A stretch of DNA of 64,000 nt. Origin: M3007 sp041736625 (GTDB lineage: Bacteria > Bacteroidota > Bacteroidia > Chitinophagales > Saprospiraceae). The notes below the pieces were generated by a model. That model had not been told where the DNA came from and searched no databases. It saw only the letters and a list, made by a program, of their open reading frames with translations. Below are positions 36,472 to 45,687 of the stretch, in pieces (the first letter of the stretch is position 1; each line of letters starts with the position of its first letter). Position numbers and translations under genes: made by a program. The stretch lies in NCBI GenBank assembly GCA_041736625.1, contig JBGSTG010000051.1:26623-90622 (forward strand). Reading direction: 5' to 3'.

Positions 36472-38484
36472 ATGAGTAGCTTTTCTCCCAAGGCAATCGC
36501 GACGACGGTTGCGGTGTTGTGTTGCCTGCTGTTCCTCCAGCCTGTTCGGGCAGCCAAAAGGGCGCTGCTGGTAGCGGTAGGCAATTACCCGGCTTCATCC
36601 GGCTGGCAGCGCATTAATGCCGGCAACGACATCGATCTGCTCGCCGGTGTGTTGAAAAGACAAGGTTTCGAGCCGGCCAACACCTTTGTGCTCCTCCATG
36701 AGGCCGCCACCCGAAACGGCATTCTGGCGGCCATTCGAACCCATCTGCTGCAAAAATGCAACCCGGGCGACGAAGTCTACTTTCACTTTTCGGGGCACGG
36801 GCAACAGGTGGCCGACAACAACGGCGACGAACCCGACGGCTTCGACGAGGCCATTGTGCCCTACGACTCGCCCATGCGGTTCCAGCCGGGGGTGTACGAA
36901 GGGGCCAACCTGATCCGCGACGAGGAATTGGGTGACCTGTTCAACCAGATCCGCGCCCGCATCGGCGCCGCCGGCCAGCTCATCGTGGTTCTGGACGCCT
37001 GCCACAGCGGCACCGGCACCCGGGGCAACAGCGTGGCGCGCGGAACCGATCACGTGATGGCCGACAGCCAGTGGATCGCCCGGAACACCAGCCGGGGTAC
37101 CGGCAGCAGCGACCAATTCCTCCCGTCGGGCAAGGCCACCGGCGCCGGAGTGCTGGCCCCTATGGTCGCCTTTTTCGGCGCATCGGCCAACCAGCTCAAC
37201 TTCGAAACCCAGGACGACCAGGGGCGGCGCGTGGGTTCGCTGAGCTACGCCTGGAGCAAAGCACTCAACCAGGCAGGGCCGCGTTCGACTTACCGCGGTA
37301 TGTTCGAGGTCATCCGCACCGAAATGGCTGCCATCGCACCCCGGCAGTCGCCCCAGGCCGAGGGCGAACTCGATCGCTCCTTGTTCGGGGGCGACGTGGT
37401 GGTTGCCCCCATGTACTACCGCATCACCGACCACGATGCCGCCACCGAATCCGTGTACATCGACGGCGGCTGGCTGCAGGGACTCAACCAGGGATCGGTG
37501 GTCGGTTTTTTCCCGCCCGAAACGCGCGATCCGCTGCACGAAAAACCCTGGACCACCGGAGTGGTGGAACAAAGCGGCGCCCTCGCGAGCGGTGTGAAAC
37601 CCGAAACAGCGCTCAGTGAAGCGCAGGTGAAATCGGCCTGGGTGTACGTTTTGGAAGAAAATCCGGGCGATCTGCGCATACGCGTGCACATCAAACCGTT
37701 TTCCGGCCCGTTGTACGGTCATTTAAAAGATAAAATGGCGCAAACGCCCGTTATCGAGCTCGCTGAGGACGCCGACCTGTTCATTGAACAACAGGGCAAC
37801 GAACTGCAACTGCTGACCGCCGATGATCAGGTGTTGCTCTCTATGCCCGTGAACTCACCGCCAGCGCCGGCGGAGAAAAAGCTCATGCAGCAGATTTTCA
37901 GTTTCGGACAAGTAAAATTCCTTCGGAACCTGAACGCGTTGAGCCGGGACATCAAACTGAGCATGGAGATCATTCCCGTAACTTTAGACCCGCGTACAGG
38001 CGCCGAAACAGCCATTCCCCTCCAGCAGAAACGCAATGCCGCCGGTACGCTGGTGCTGAACGAAGGCGACCTGATCAAGGTCCGGGTGACCAATAACGGC
38101 AGCATCCCGGCCTATTTTACACTGATCGACCTGCAACCCGATTACCTGTTGAACATCCTGATTCCCAACGATAAACAAACGCCCGAGGAGTTCCGCGTGG
38201 CGCCGGGTCAAAGCATGGAGGTCGCCGAGGTCTGGAGCATAAGCCCGCCTTTCGGCCCGGAAATTTTCAAGCTGATCGGCACCAGCAGTCCCGTAGACCT
38301 TCGGCCCATCGCCGGAAGCCGGGGCTCCGCCACCCGCTCCAATTCGGCGCTCAGCCCGTTGGAGAAAATGTTTGGAGAGACCTATTACAACGACGATTGC
38401 ATGACCCGGGGCGGAAAAGTGCACCGCCTTTCCGCAGGTACCGTAGCCGTGTGCACCGTTCCTTTCACCATTGCACCTCGATAA
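36472..38484 (+). CDS. secreted caspase-like peptidase (C14 family), first of two
   Basis: The 670-residue protein starts with a signal peptide (to about residue 27, LQPVRAAK). The caspase p20-like domain follows with the catalytic His109 (YFHFSGHGQQ) and Cys177 (VVLDACHSGTGTRG). The metacaspase-like NGDEPDGFDEAIVPYD segment lies between them. The C-terminal 400 residues are beta-rich (a two-domain tail with NNGSIPAYFTLIDLQPD) and end in a Cys pair. The signal argues for a periplasmic or secreted enzyme. It shares this layout with the second caspase at 40312. The start is set at 36472; a TTG at 36448 would add eight residues. Confidence 0.9.
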   Translation: MSSFSPKAIATTVAVLCCLLFLQPVRAAKRALLVAVGNYPASSGWQRINAGNDIDLLAGVLKRQGFEPANTFVLLHEAATRNGILAAIRTHLLQKCNPGDEVYFHFSGHGQQVADNNGDEPDGFDEAIVPYDSPMRFQPGVYEGANLIRDEELGDLFNQIRARIGAAGQLIVVLDACHSGTGTRGNSVARGTDHVMADSQWIARNTSRGTGSSDQFLPSGKATGAGVLAPMVAFFGASANQLNFETQDDQGRRVGSLSYAWSKALNQAGPRSTYRGMFEVIRTEMAAIAPRQSPQAEGELDRSLFGGDVVVAPMYYRITDHDAATESVYIDGGWLQGLNQGSVVGFFPPETRDPLHEKPWTTGVVEQSGALASGVKPETALSEAQVKSAWVYVLEENPGDLRIRVHIKPFSGPLYGHLKDKMAQTPVIELAEDADLFIEQQGNELQLLTADDQVLLSMPVNSPPAPAEKKLMQQIFSFGQVKFLRNLNALSRDIKLSMEIIPVTLDPRTGAETAIPLQQKRNAAGTLVLNEGDLIKVRVTNNGSIPAYFTLIDLQPDYLLNILIPNDKQTPEEFRVAPGQSMEVAEVWSISPPFGPEIFKLIGTSSPVDLRPIAGSRGSATRSNSALSPLEKMFGETYYNDDCMTRGGKVHRLSAGTVAVCTVPFTIAPR

Positions 38485-38497
38485 CACACCGAATTTT

Positions 38498-40111
38498 ATG
38501 AAAATATCGCTCATCCGCGCGCTTAACCTGATCCTGTTCAGCGCTTTGCTGCTGTTTGCCGTTACCCTGGAGGCGCAAACCCTGCATGTTTATTACAACG
38601 TCTTCACCGACAGCGTCCGGTACGAGTTGGACGGTAAAATCGTATCTAAACCCCGGCTGCGCAAGGGCGGCACCGTGTACGTCCATTTGCTGGAATACAA
38701 CCAGTACATCTATTCCGCTACGGTGACCCTGCACGACAACCCAGGCCAATACCTGATGGGCGGCACACAAGCCATCTCCGCCGACGGCTCCACCGATATG
38801 ACCGGCGGAACCTCTTCCCCGTTAATGGGCATTTTCGGGGCCCTGAGCTCGCCCATGTTCAACATGCCGCTGATGAAAATGGGCGACTCCGAATTGTCCC
38901 TGGCCAGTTTTGCCGGCGGCGTCGCTCCGGGCGGTTTTGCAGGCACCCGGGGCGCCGAAGAGCAAATGCTGCGCGAAACGGAAGAGATGCTCAAGGAGAC
39001 CGCCCAAACAGAAGCCGAGCTCACCAAACTCGGGGAGGAAATCCGGCAGACCAGCCGCTCCCTGATGATTTCCATGATGATCGACGAACAACTCGATCAG
39101 ATCGTCTACAACCCCAGAATTCCTCCTTCCCAGATCAAAAAGTTGTGTAAGGAGTATTTTTCCGCCATGTTCGGTCCCGACCGGCTGGACAGCCTGTCCC
39201 TAATGTCGTCGCTGGACTGGACAGAAAACGTACAGTCCTTCCGCACCAAAACGATGGCCTGGAAAAACCTGAACCAAACCTGGGGGCGCCAGCTCGGCGA
39301 CCTGGAGCAGCGCATGACCGAAATGAACGGCATGGACTGGAGCAACGACGAGGTGGTGGCCAAATTGATGACCATCAACAAGACCGTCCGGGAATCCCAG
39401 GCGGAAAAAAGCAACATGGACAGCACCATTCATGCGGCCGAAATACTGATGGCGGAAGCCGGCGCTATTCCGCCGAGCAGCCTGGCCAACCTGTACCTCA
39501 GGTACAAGGAGCTGATGAACAACGAATTTGAGTACCAGGATTTTTTCTACATGACGGGCACGGCCGTGGCGCTGCACGTCGAATTGGTGCGGCGCGACAC
39601 CATGCCGACGAGCCTGTCGGGTGAAGACGACGACGAGATCGTGAAGTCCCGGACTTTTGTCGTGGAAAGTTATGGCGGGCTCAAATTGTCCGCCGGGGCA
39701 GGCTTCAACTTTGCCCAGTTCTTCGATCAGCCCCTGGAGTACAGCGTCAACAACGATGTGATCGTGGGGCAGCCCTCCGATCAGTTCCTGCCGGCCATTG
39801 CATCCCAGTTCCTGTTCTACGCCGACCGGGGCACGCGCATGTCTTTCGGCGGCTCCTTCGGCATCGGCCTGCCGGTGCTCGCCGGCGACCAGGCGCAGGC
39901 GGCCATGTTTTTCCTGGGCCCCTGTCTGGTGTTCGGCGGCGGACAGCGCATCGTGCTCACCACCGGTGTGCTGGGCGGCAAGACCAACCAACTGGCCAAG
40001 GGCTTTGAGGTGGGCGACCCGTTTGACCCGTCGCAGGGCGACATACCGACCACCGCAACGTACCAGTACGGGTACTTCCTGGGTTTATCTTTTAATTTTT
40101 CGGGCAGGTAA
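38498..40111 (+). CDS. secreted/outer-membrane beta-barrel-like protein of unknown function
   Basis: The 537-residue protein begins with a signal peptide (to about residue 27, TLEAQ). After a beta domain it has a Glu-rich coiled coil (EEQMLRETEEMLKETAQTEA), a helical middle, and a C-terminal region (LSAGAGFNFAQF to YGYFLGLSFNFSGR) with alternating aromatic strands ending in Arg, as in outer membrane barrels. I do not recognise a named family. It begins 13 bp after the first caspase stop, so it is part of the same operon and may be its surface partner or target. A terminator-like stem follows it. Confidence 0.65.
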   Translation: MKISLIRALNLILFSALLLFAVTLEAQTLHVYYNVFTDSVRYELDGKIVSKPRLRKGGTVYVHLLEYNQYIYSATVTLHDNPGQYLMGGTQAISADGSTDMTGGTSSPLMGIFGALSSPMFNMPLMKMGDSELSLASFAGGVAPGGFAGTRGAEEQMLRETEEMLKETAQTEAELTKLGEEIRQTSRSLMISMMIDEQLDQIVYNPRIPPSQIKKLCKEYFSAMFGPDRLDSLSLMSSLDWTENVQSFRTKTMAWKNLNQTWGRQLGDLEQRMTEMNGMDWSNDEVVAKLMTINKTVRESQAEKSNMDSTIHAAEILMAEAGAIPPSSLANLYLRYKELMNNEFEYQDFFYMTGTAVALHVELVRRDTMPTSLSGEDDDEIVKSRTFVVESYGGLKLSAGAGFNFAQFFDQPLEYSVNNDVIVGQPSDQFLPAIASQFLFYADRGTRMSFGGSFGIGLPVLAGDQAQAAMFFLGPCLVFGGGQRIVLTTGVLGGKTNQLAKGFEVGDPFDPSQGDIPTTATYQYGYFLGLSFNFSGR

Positions 40112-40258
40112 GATAACAGTTTGAAGAATGTGGAATAAAAAGGGAAAGAAAGTTGCTTTTTTGAACCGATGCGCCTCGCTTGACGCAGGAGCGCCTCGCT
40201 AAGCCCGAATCGCGGCTAATAAACCCTCCCCTCCCGTCAAAAGAGAACGCTTCTTTGG

Positions 40259-40288
40259 GGGACGGCCGCCGGGCCGTCCCTTTTTTTT
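40259..40288 (+). terminator. rho-independent terminator-like hairpin before the second caspase gene
   Basis: GGGACGGCC (40259-40267) pairs with GGCCGTCCC (40272-40280) around GCCG, followed by eight T. It ends only 23 bp before the caspase ATG at 40312, so it may terminate the upstream gene or act as an attenuator in the leader. Two exact copies of GCGCCTCGCT (40171 and 40191) stand upstream. Confidence 0.7.
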
Positions 40289-40311
40289 CGTAAACGAACG
40301 ATATTCGCCGC

Positions 40312-42249
40312 ATGAAAATTTCTGTTTTAAATGCCGTAATGCTGCTGTTTTGCTTGCACATCCTCACTGAAGCCCGGGCCCAGGACAACGTACGCGCTTT
40401 GTTCATCGGCGTAGGCGATTACCCGGAGGACAGCGGCTGGAACAAGCTGAACGCCGCCAATGACCTGACCCTGCTCAAAACGGTACTGACCGACAACCAG
40501 GTACCCGCCGACAACATCCGAACCCTGCTGGACGCCGACGCCACCCGGGCAGGCATCGAAAACGCCCTCGGTGATCTGGCCGTCTCCGCGCGCCCCGGCG
40601 AAACCGTGTGGGTGCATTTCTCCGGCCACGGCCAACAAGTGCAGGACGACAATGGCGACGAGCTGGATGGCCTCGATGAAGCCCTGGTGCCCTACGACGC
40701 CCCCAAAAAATGGAAGAAAAACGAGTACGAGGGCGAGCGGCACCTGCGCGACGAAAAACTGGGCGAGAAACTCGCCGAGATACGCCTGCGCGTGGGCAAA
40801 AAGGGGCGGCTGGTCATCACCGTCGACGCCTGCCACAGCGGCACCGGCACCCGCGGTTACGGCAACGCGCGCGGCACCGACGAAGTGATGGCCGACCCGG
40901 ACTGGCTGCGCACCCTCACCGGGCGGGCATTACCCCTGAAGGACGCGGCGCTCGAATCGGGGTCCGGGTTGTCGGAAGACGCCGCCCCCTGGGTGCTGTT
41001 GTCCAGTTCTGCCCCCCATGAACTCAGTTTTGAAACGTCGGGGGCCGACGGCGCCGCAACCGGGCTGTTCACCGCAGCCCTGGCGCAGGCACTGGCGCAG
41101 GCTGCGCCCGACGACACCTACGAAACCCTGTTCGTACAGGTGCGCCGGCACATGATGGGCGTAACCACCCAACAGACGCCCCAGTTGGAAGGCGACCCCA
41201 ATCTGCGCATCGGCGGGGGTCGCTTCCGGGTACCGGCGGGTTGCACCTCGGTGAAAGCGGTGATCGACTCGGGCTACGTCTCCCTGCCCTGCGGCCGGTT
41301 GCAAGGGCTGATGCCCGGGATGCAGGTGGCCTTTTTTCCGCCTGAACTGGCCGATACCGCCGGTGCGACGCCCATCGCGACGGGCATCGTGGAAGTCGGC
41401 GACTGGTACACGTGCGATGTGGCGCTGTTTCAGCTGGCAGCACCCGACCTGTTGGCGACGGCACGGGTGTGGAAACAGTCGGCAGGCGAGCCATTCGCGC
41501 CGGCCCTCCTCCGGATCGATCTGCCGCCCGGAACGCTGCGCGACGTCCTGCAGGCACACATGAAGACCTCGCCCACCGTCAGGCTCGCCGAAGCCGGACA
41601 AACGCCCGACCTGGTGGTGGGGGGCACCGACCCCGTTTGGCTGCGCGCCGCCGACGGCCGGGAGTTGCTCCGTTCCAACACCGACAGCGGGGCCGAAGCC
41701 CTTGCCTTGGCCATCCTGGCACGCATAAGAGATCACCTGTTCGCCGCACACCTGCGCACCCTCGACTGGGACGACCCCTTGCTAAAGGCCGAGGTCGGGT
41801 TGGTGGACATGGACGGTACCACACGCATACCCGAACGCGTTTTTTCGCCCGGCCGCCAGGTCAGGGTGCGGGTGGAGAATGCCGGTTCGGAGCCTTTTTA
41901 TTTTTCCATGTTGTATGTGCCCGCCAGCGACAGCCTGGAGTTGCTGGTGCCGTTCGACCGGCCGGCACAGGAATACCGGCTGGAGCCCGGCAGGCAATAC
42001 GTTTCGGAGTTTTACTTTGAAACCACGGCCGGCGAAGGGCCCGCCATCCTGAAAGTCCTGCTGTCGCCCGAACCATTGCCGTGGAGCTGGCTGGAGGCCG
42101 GACGCGGAGAAGCGCCCGATGCCGGGTTTACGCACGCGTTGTACCCCGACGCGCTCCGGGAAGCCCTCCCGCAAGCGCAATCCAGGGGGAGCGATCATTT
42201 ACCCGGTTCCGGTTCCATAATGTCACTTATCTTTGAAACGAAAAAATAA
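40312..42249 (+). CDS. secreted caspase-like peptidase (C14 family), second of two
   Basis: The 645-residue protein has a signal peptide (to about residue 22, TEARAQ) and a caspase domain with catalytic His106 (VHFSGHGQQV) and Cys174 (VDACHSGTGTRG). NGDELDGLDEALVPYD follows the His, as in the first caspase. The C-terminal half resembles that of the first paralogue (FSPGRQVRVRVENAGSEPFY). So this pair looks like an intra-operon duplication with divergence. It is separated from the preceding gene by a terminator-like hairpin and followed after 41 bp by an ECF sigma factor. Both active-site residues are present. Confidence 0.9.
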   Translation: MKISVLNAVMLLFCLHILTEARAQDNVRALFIGVGDYPEDSGWNKLNAANDLTLLKTVLTDNQVPADNIRTLLDADATRAGIENALGDLAVSARPGETVWVHFSGHGQQVQDDNGDELDGLDEALVPYDAPKKWKKNEYEGERHLRDEKLGEKLAEIRLRVGKKGRLVITVDACHSGTGTRGYGNARGTDEVMADPDWLRTLTGRALPLKDAALESGSGLSEDAAPWVLLSSSAPHELSFETSGADGAATGLFTAALAQALAQAAPDDTYETLFVQVRRHMMGVTTQQTPQLEGDPNLRIGGGRFRVPAGCTSVKAVIDSGYVSLPCGRLQGLMPGMQVAFFPPELADTAGATPIATGIVEVGDWYTCDVALFQLAAPDLLATARVWKQSAGEPFAPALLRIDLPPGTLRDVLQAHMKTSPTVRLAEAGQTPDLVVGGTDPVWLRAADGRELLRSNTDSGAEALALAILARIRDHLFAAHLRTLDWDDPLLKAEVGLVDMDGTTRIPERVFSPGRQVRVRVENAGSEPFYFSMLYVPASDSLELLVPFDRPAQEYRLEPGRQYVSEFYFETTAGEGPAILKVLLSPEPLPWSWLEAGRGEAPDAGFTHALYPDALREALPQAQSRGSDHLPGSGSIMSLIFETKK

Positions 42250-42290
42250 TAAGCCTCCCGCTGATCACTTTAGTGCCAACCCGGGTATTA

Positions 42291-42866
42291 ATGACGAAAC
42301 GAAGCAAGTTACCAAACGAGAGCAACTTTCTCCAGGCGCTGCAAAACAACGATCCGGCTGCGCTGGAATCCTTGTACCGCGAAGTATTTCCACAAGTAGC
42401 CGGATATGTGTTGCAGAACAGTGGAGAGATGAACGATGCCCAGGATGTCTTCCAGGACGCCGTGGTGGTAGCCCTTCGTTACCTCAAAAAACCGGATTTC
42501 AAGCTTTCGGTGCAGTTCAATACCTTTTTGGTCGCCATCGCCCGGAACATGTGGCTGAAGCGATTGCGGCAAATGAAGCGGGTTCCGGTCCATTCCGGTA
42601 CGGTTTTAATGGACATTCTGCCCGACGAGAGCGATCTGGAGGCCGAAATGACGCTGGATCATCGCTGCGCCATTGTTGTAGATACGATGGCACAACTCGG
42701 CGAAGAGTGCCGGAAACTGCTGGTCGGTTTTTATTTTGAAAAAAAATCGCTTGCTGAACTGGCGGCTGAACTGGGCTATACGGACGGCTTTGTGCGCATC
42801 AAAAAAGGCCGCTGTCTGGCCGAATTGCGCAAACGTGTAGAGAACCACCCTGACTTCAACGCTTAA
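42291..42866 (+). CDS. ECF-type sigma-70 factor (caspase cluster)
   Basis: The 191-residue protein has region 2 (ALESLYREVFPQVAGYVL, then DVFQDAVVVAL and FLVAIARNMWLKRLR) and region 4 (CRKLLVGFYFEKKSLAELAA, a helix-turn-helix, then KGRCLAELRK). It recognises alternative promoters. It follows a caspase gene by 41 bp and precedes a membrane TPR protein by 20 bp, as ECF/anti-sigma pairs do. The ATG at 42291 is preferred over a GTG at 42273. It belongs to the same broad subtype as the second ECF factor at 45688. Confidence 0.92.
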   Translation: MTKRSKLPNESNFLQALQNNDPAALESLYREVFPQVAGYVLQNSGEMNDAQDVFQDAVVVALRYLKKPDFKLSVQFNTFLVAIARNMWLKRLRQMKRVPVHSGTVLMDILPDESDLEAEMTLDHRCAIVVDTMAQLGEECRKLLVGFYFEKKSLAELAAELGYTDGFVRIKKGRCLAELRKRVENHPDFNA

Positions 42867-42886
42867 TCATCCCAGCCTACAAAACA

Positions 42887-43705
42887 ATGGATTTCATTTA
42901 CCTGGATGACCTTGACCGCTTTCACGGCGGCCAAATGTCGGAAAAAGAACGCGCCATGTTTAACCAACGTCTTCAACAGGACCCCGAACTATCCCGGGAG
43001 AACGACGCCTTCCTGCTGCTGCAAAAAGGCATCGTCGTAGACGGCGAAAAAACGCTTCGGCATCAACTAACGGCCATACGCGTCAAACTTGAAAAAGAGC
43101 AATTTTTTGAAACCATCACTCCTAAACCAATACCTTCCATGAAAAACAACAGCTTTCGCTGGGGCTGGTACGCCGCCGCAGCCGTCCTGCTCATCGCCGT
43201 CGCCGTTGTGGTGTTCATGCCGCAAAAAGACAGTGTATCCCCGGAAGACGCATTTGCCCGTTTCTACAAACCCGAATCGACCGTGCTGCCCAAAGTCCTG
43301 GACGAGATGGAGAGCGCCGGTTTTGCCGACGCCGAACCGGCCAACGACACCCTCACCCGGGCACTCAAAGCGTACGAGGCAAACGAGTACCAGGACGCCC
43401 TGACCAACCTCAACCTGTACCTGCTGAACTACCCCGATGACCAACTGGCCAACCTGTACCTGGGCCTCACGCTCATGCAACTGAGCGAATACGGGAAAGC
43501 CATCGGGAAACTGGGCGCCCTGGCCACCGACGAACAATTTACACACAAAAATACCGCGCGCTGGTACCTGGCGCTTTGTCTGACCCAGGCGAAGAGCGCC
43601 GAAGCCATGAATCAGGCCAAAGGCTGGTTCGACATGCTGAAAGCAGACCCCGACTCCGGGTACAGCAAGGAAGCTGCCGGGATGCTGGAAATGCTCGGCA
43701 AGTAA
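42887..43705 (+). CDS. membrane TPR protein, candidate anti-sigma factor
   Basis: The 272-residue protein has a cytoplasmic N-terminus (DDLDRFHGGQMSEKERAMFN, like the anti-sigma pattern of a short helix with a Leu/Phe spacing), one membrane helix (about 95-111, WYAAAAVLLIAVAVVVF), and a periplasmic TPR domain (about 150-265, ALKAYEANEYQDALTNLNLY). This layout and the 20-bp gap after the sigma gene suggest an anti-sigma factor with the TPR part as sensor. It has no zinc-binding HxxxCxxC motif, so the call is by topology and position. Confidence 0.7.
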   Translation: MDFIYLDDLDRFHGGQMSEKERAMFNQRLQQDPELSRENDAFLLLQKGIVVDGEKTLRHQLTAIRVKLEKEQFFETITPKPIPSMKNNSFRWGWYAAAAVLLIAVAVVVFMPQKDSVSPEDAFARFYKPESTVLPKVLDEMESAGFADAEPANDTLTRALKAYEANEYQDALTNLNLYLLNYPDDQLANLYLGLTLMQLSEYGKAIGKLGALATDEQFTHKNTARWYLALCLTQAKSAEAMNQAKGWFDMLKADPDSGYSKEAAGMLEMLGK

Positions 43706-43771
43706 GTTCCGGCAGGTCGCCCGCCACCGTTTCCCCGCCCATTTTCAAATCTGATCCCACAACGTCTTCAC

Positions 43772-45316
43772 ATGCTGCGAATCCTTTTGTTGTGCGCACT
43801 CCCGCTGGTTCTGAGCGCGGGGGTGGCGCCCGAACCCGCCATGACCCATACCGCCGATCAAGTGCTGAACAAATTGTACCAGGCCAACGGCAACCAAATT
43901 TTTTTAAAACCGCGCATCGAATGGTCTTCAGACACCCGCAGTGTAGCCGCCTTCAAGCGCCGCTCGAACACCATAATGCTGGAAGAAAAAGCCTTTGCCG
44001 TTTGTCGCAGCTTCGGCAAGGACTCGTTGAGCGCCCTGGCGTTCATCCTGGGCCATGAGCTTTCGCACGCTTACCAGGAAGACGGCTGGAACCTGGCGGA
44101 GACCAATTTTCTCGCCCACGGGTACACCCTGAACAGCAGCACTACGCTGGAGAAAAGCGCCGACATCGGCGGCGTTTTCATGGCCTACCTGGCCGGATAC
44201 CGCACCGTAGAGATCGTGCCCGGGCTGCTGGACCGCCTCTACGAGGCTTACGGACTGAAAAACAAAACGCTGGCCGGCTACCCTCCCCTGGATGAGCGCA
44301 TGGCCGCCGGCCGCGAAGTGCAGACCCTCACCCGCGAACTCATCACCGTGTTCGAGACCGGCGTCCTGCTGAGTCCCGCCGGACAGTACGAGATCGCCGC
44401 TTCCTGTTTCGATTACGTGAAACTGCACTACAAAGGGCGAGAGGTGTACAACAACCTGGGTGTCAACAACCTGTTGCAGGCCCTCAACTTCACCGAGGCA
44501 ACACCCGACGTGTACGCGTACCCCCTTGAGCTGGAGTGGCAGACCCGCCTCCAAAAGCCGCGCACCACCCGTGGCGAAGAGGGCCTCACGGAGGCAGACC
44601 GCAGCCTGCGCCATTTTTACCTGAGCGAAGCGCGCCGCCACTTTGAAACAGCCCGCAAGATGGACAACCGCGACTTCACCGCCGAGCTGAACCTCTTCTG
44701 CGCCATCCTGCTGCTCGACGGCCCGCAAGCCGCCCTGCGCTACTTCGAAGACCATGAGCTCAAGAAAAAGGCCCAACTGACCGGCGCCGGCCCCGACGCG
44801 TGGGAGAAAATGCAGATCGCCGTCGGCATCGCCTGGGCGCAAAGCAACGGCACGTCCGTCGCACGGAAGATATGGTCCGACCTGTCGGCCAAGTCCGCAA
44901 GCCCCGGGGTGCGCCGGCTGGCCGAGGCCAACCTGGCTGCCCTCAATGGGCAAACGGCCGCAAACGCCACCGCAGTTCCCTGCACCCTACCCTTTTCAGT
45001 TGCCGCGCCGGTCGACGGGGTGCGCCTCAACCGTCCGCCCCTGAGCGACCAGCCCGTGGTGCTCACCCGGAACCCGCTCATCCAGATGAGCGTGACGTCC
45101 AAAGCCGCCTCCACCGTGGTTGTTTTCCAGCGGAACGGCAAACCCGTGTACGCCCTGCAACGCATCCCGTACGGCAAAACCCCCGGCAGCCCACCCAAGG
45201 GCGGCACGGTGGTGACCACCGAGGGCGGTACACTGCTGTATTGCGAACAGGAGAAGGTGGTGCTGCGCATGGCGGGCGAGCAGGTAGCGGAGTGGGTGAA
45301 GGTTTGGACGTGGTGA
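43772..45316 (+). CDS. secreted HExxH zinc metallopeptidase-like protein with TPR-like tail
   Basis: The 514-residue protein has a signal peptide (LLLCALPLVLSAGVAPEP) and a gluzincin zinc site HELSHAY near residue 93, with a later EKSADIGG that supplies the third ligand, as in M48-type peptidases. The rest is helical, followed by a C-terminal beta domain (SVAAPVDGVRLNRPPLS). Family placement beyond M48-like is uncertain. It ends the same-strand cluster of protease genes, 66 bp after the TPR protein, and is followed by a terminator-like stem. It could process the cluster's products. Confidence 0.75.
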   Translation: MLRILLLCALPLVLSAGVAPEPAMTHTADQVLNKLYQANGNQIFLKPRIEWSSDTRSVAAFKRRSNTIMLEEKAFAVCRSFGKDSLSALAFILGHELSHAYQEDGWNLAETNFLAHGYTLNSSTTLEKSADIGGVFMAYLAGYRTVEIVPGLLDRLYEAYGLKNKTLAGYPPLDERMAAGREVQTLTRELITVFETGVLLSPAGQYEIAASCFDYVKLHYKGREVYNNLGVNNLLQALNFTEATPDVYAYPLELEWQTRLQKPRTTRGEEGLTEADRSLRHFYLSEARRHFETARKMDNRDFTAELNLFCAILLLDGPQAALRYFEDHELKKKAQLTGAGPDAWEKMQIAVGIAWAQSNGTSVARKIWSDLSAKSASPGVRRLAEANLAALNGQTAANATAVPCTLPFSVAAPVDGVRLNRPPLSDQPVVLTRNPLIQMSVTSKAASTVVVFQRNGKPVYALQRIPYGKTPGSPPKGGTVVTTEGGTLLYCEQEKVVLRMAGEQVAEWVKVWTW

Positions 45317-45366
45317 CCGCGCCGGACTCCGGAAAGAAAACCGTGTACTGCCTACCCGGTTGAAAT

Positions 45367-45420
45367 TGCCTGCACCCGACCGGCAAAAGCAAGACCGGTG
45401 CGCGGTGTGGGCATTTTTTT
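45367..45420 (+). terminator. imperfect stem followed by a T-run after the metallopeptidase gene
   Basis: TGCCTGCACCCG-ACCGG pairs, with bulges, with ACCGGTGCGCGGTGTGGGCA, followed by seven T. It lies 50 bp after the stop and ends the caspase-protease cluster. Confidence 0.45.
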
Positions 45421-45687
45421 GCGCAGGCATTGCATACATGAAAAAAGGATGTGTATATTCGCAGGGTGAAAGTTGCCTTGGGCGATGGCATGTCCCTTTT
45501 TTTGTGGTCTCGCATGATGGCGATTTTCCCGCAACTAACGGATAAGTGAAACACGCAATGCGGGATAAGTGCTTTTGGGGGTGGTTATACGTAATGCGGG
45601 TTTTTGGTTAGTCATTGGTTGCGGGAAAGCAGAAGTTGTCGGCAACTAAAAAACAAAAAATAAATAAAAACTACACAAAATAAATAG
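45421..45687. other. intergenic region at the border of the second gene block
   Basis: No coding frame can be supported in these 267 bp. The sequence holds two copies of GGATAAGTG (45540 and 45563), a small stem AGTTG-TCGG-CAACT near 45634, and a long A-rich run before the sigma gene. From about 45600 the base composition becomes more AT-rich than the caspase cluster. I see no clear copy of the shared ECF promoter ahead of the sigma gene. Confidence 0.5.

Noticed and set aside
36421..42290. A shared promoter motif between the two caspase genes
   Set aside because: Only a short GTAAAC match is common to both upstream regions, which is not above chance.
45360..45554. Short frames in the gap after the metallopeptidase
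   Set aside because: They cover a terminator-like stem, have no family features and no start context.
45600..45687. A fifth copy of the ECF promoter ahead of the sigma gene
   Set aside because: CATTGGTT near 45613 matches only partly, has no proper -35 or AT-rich -10 and lies about 70 nt from the ATG.
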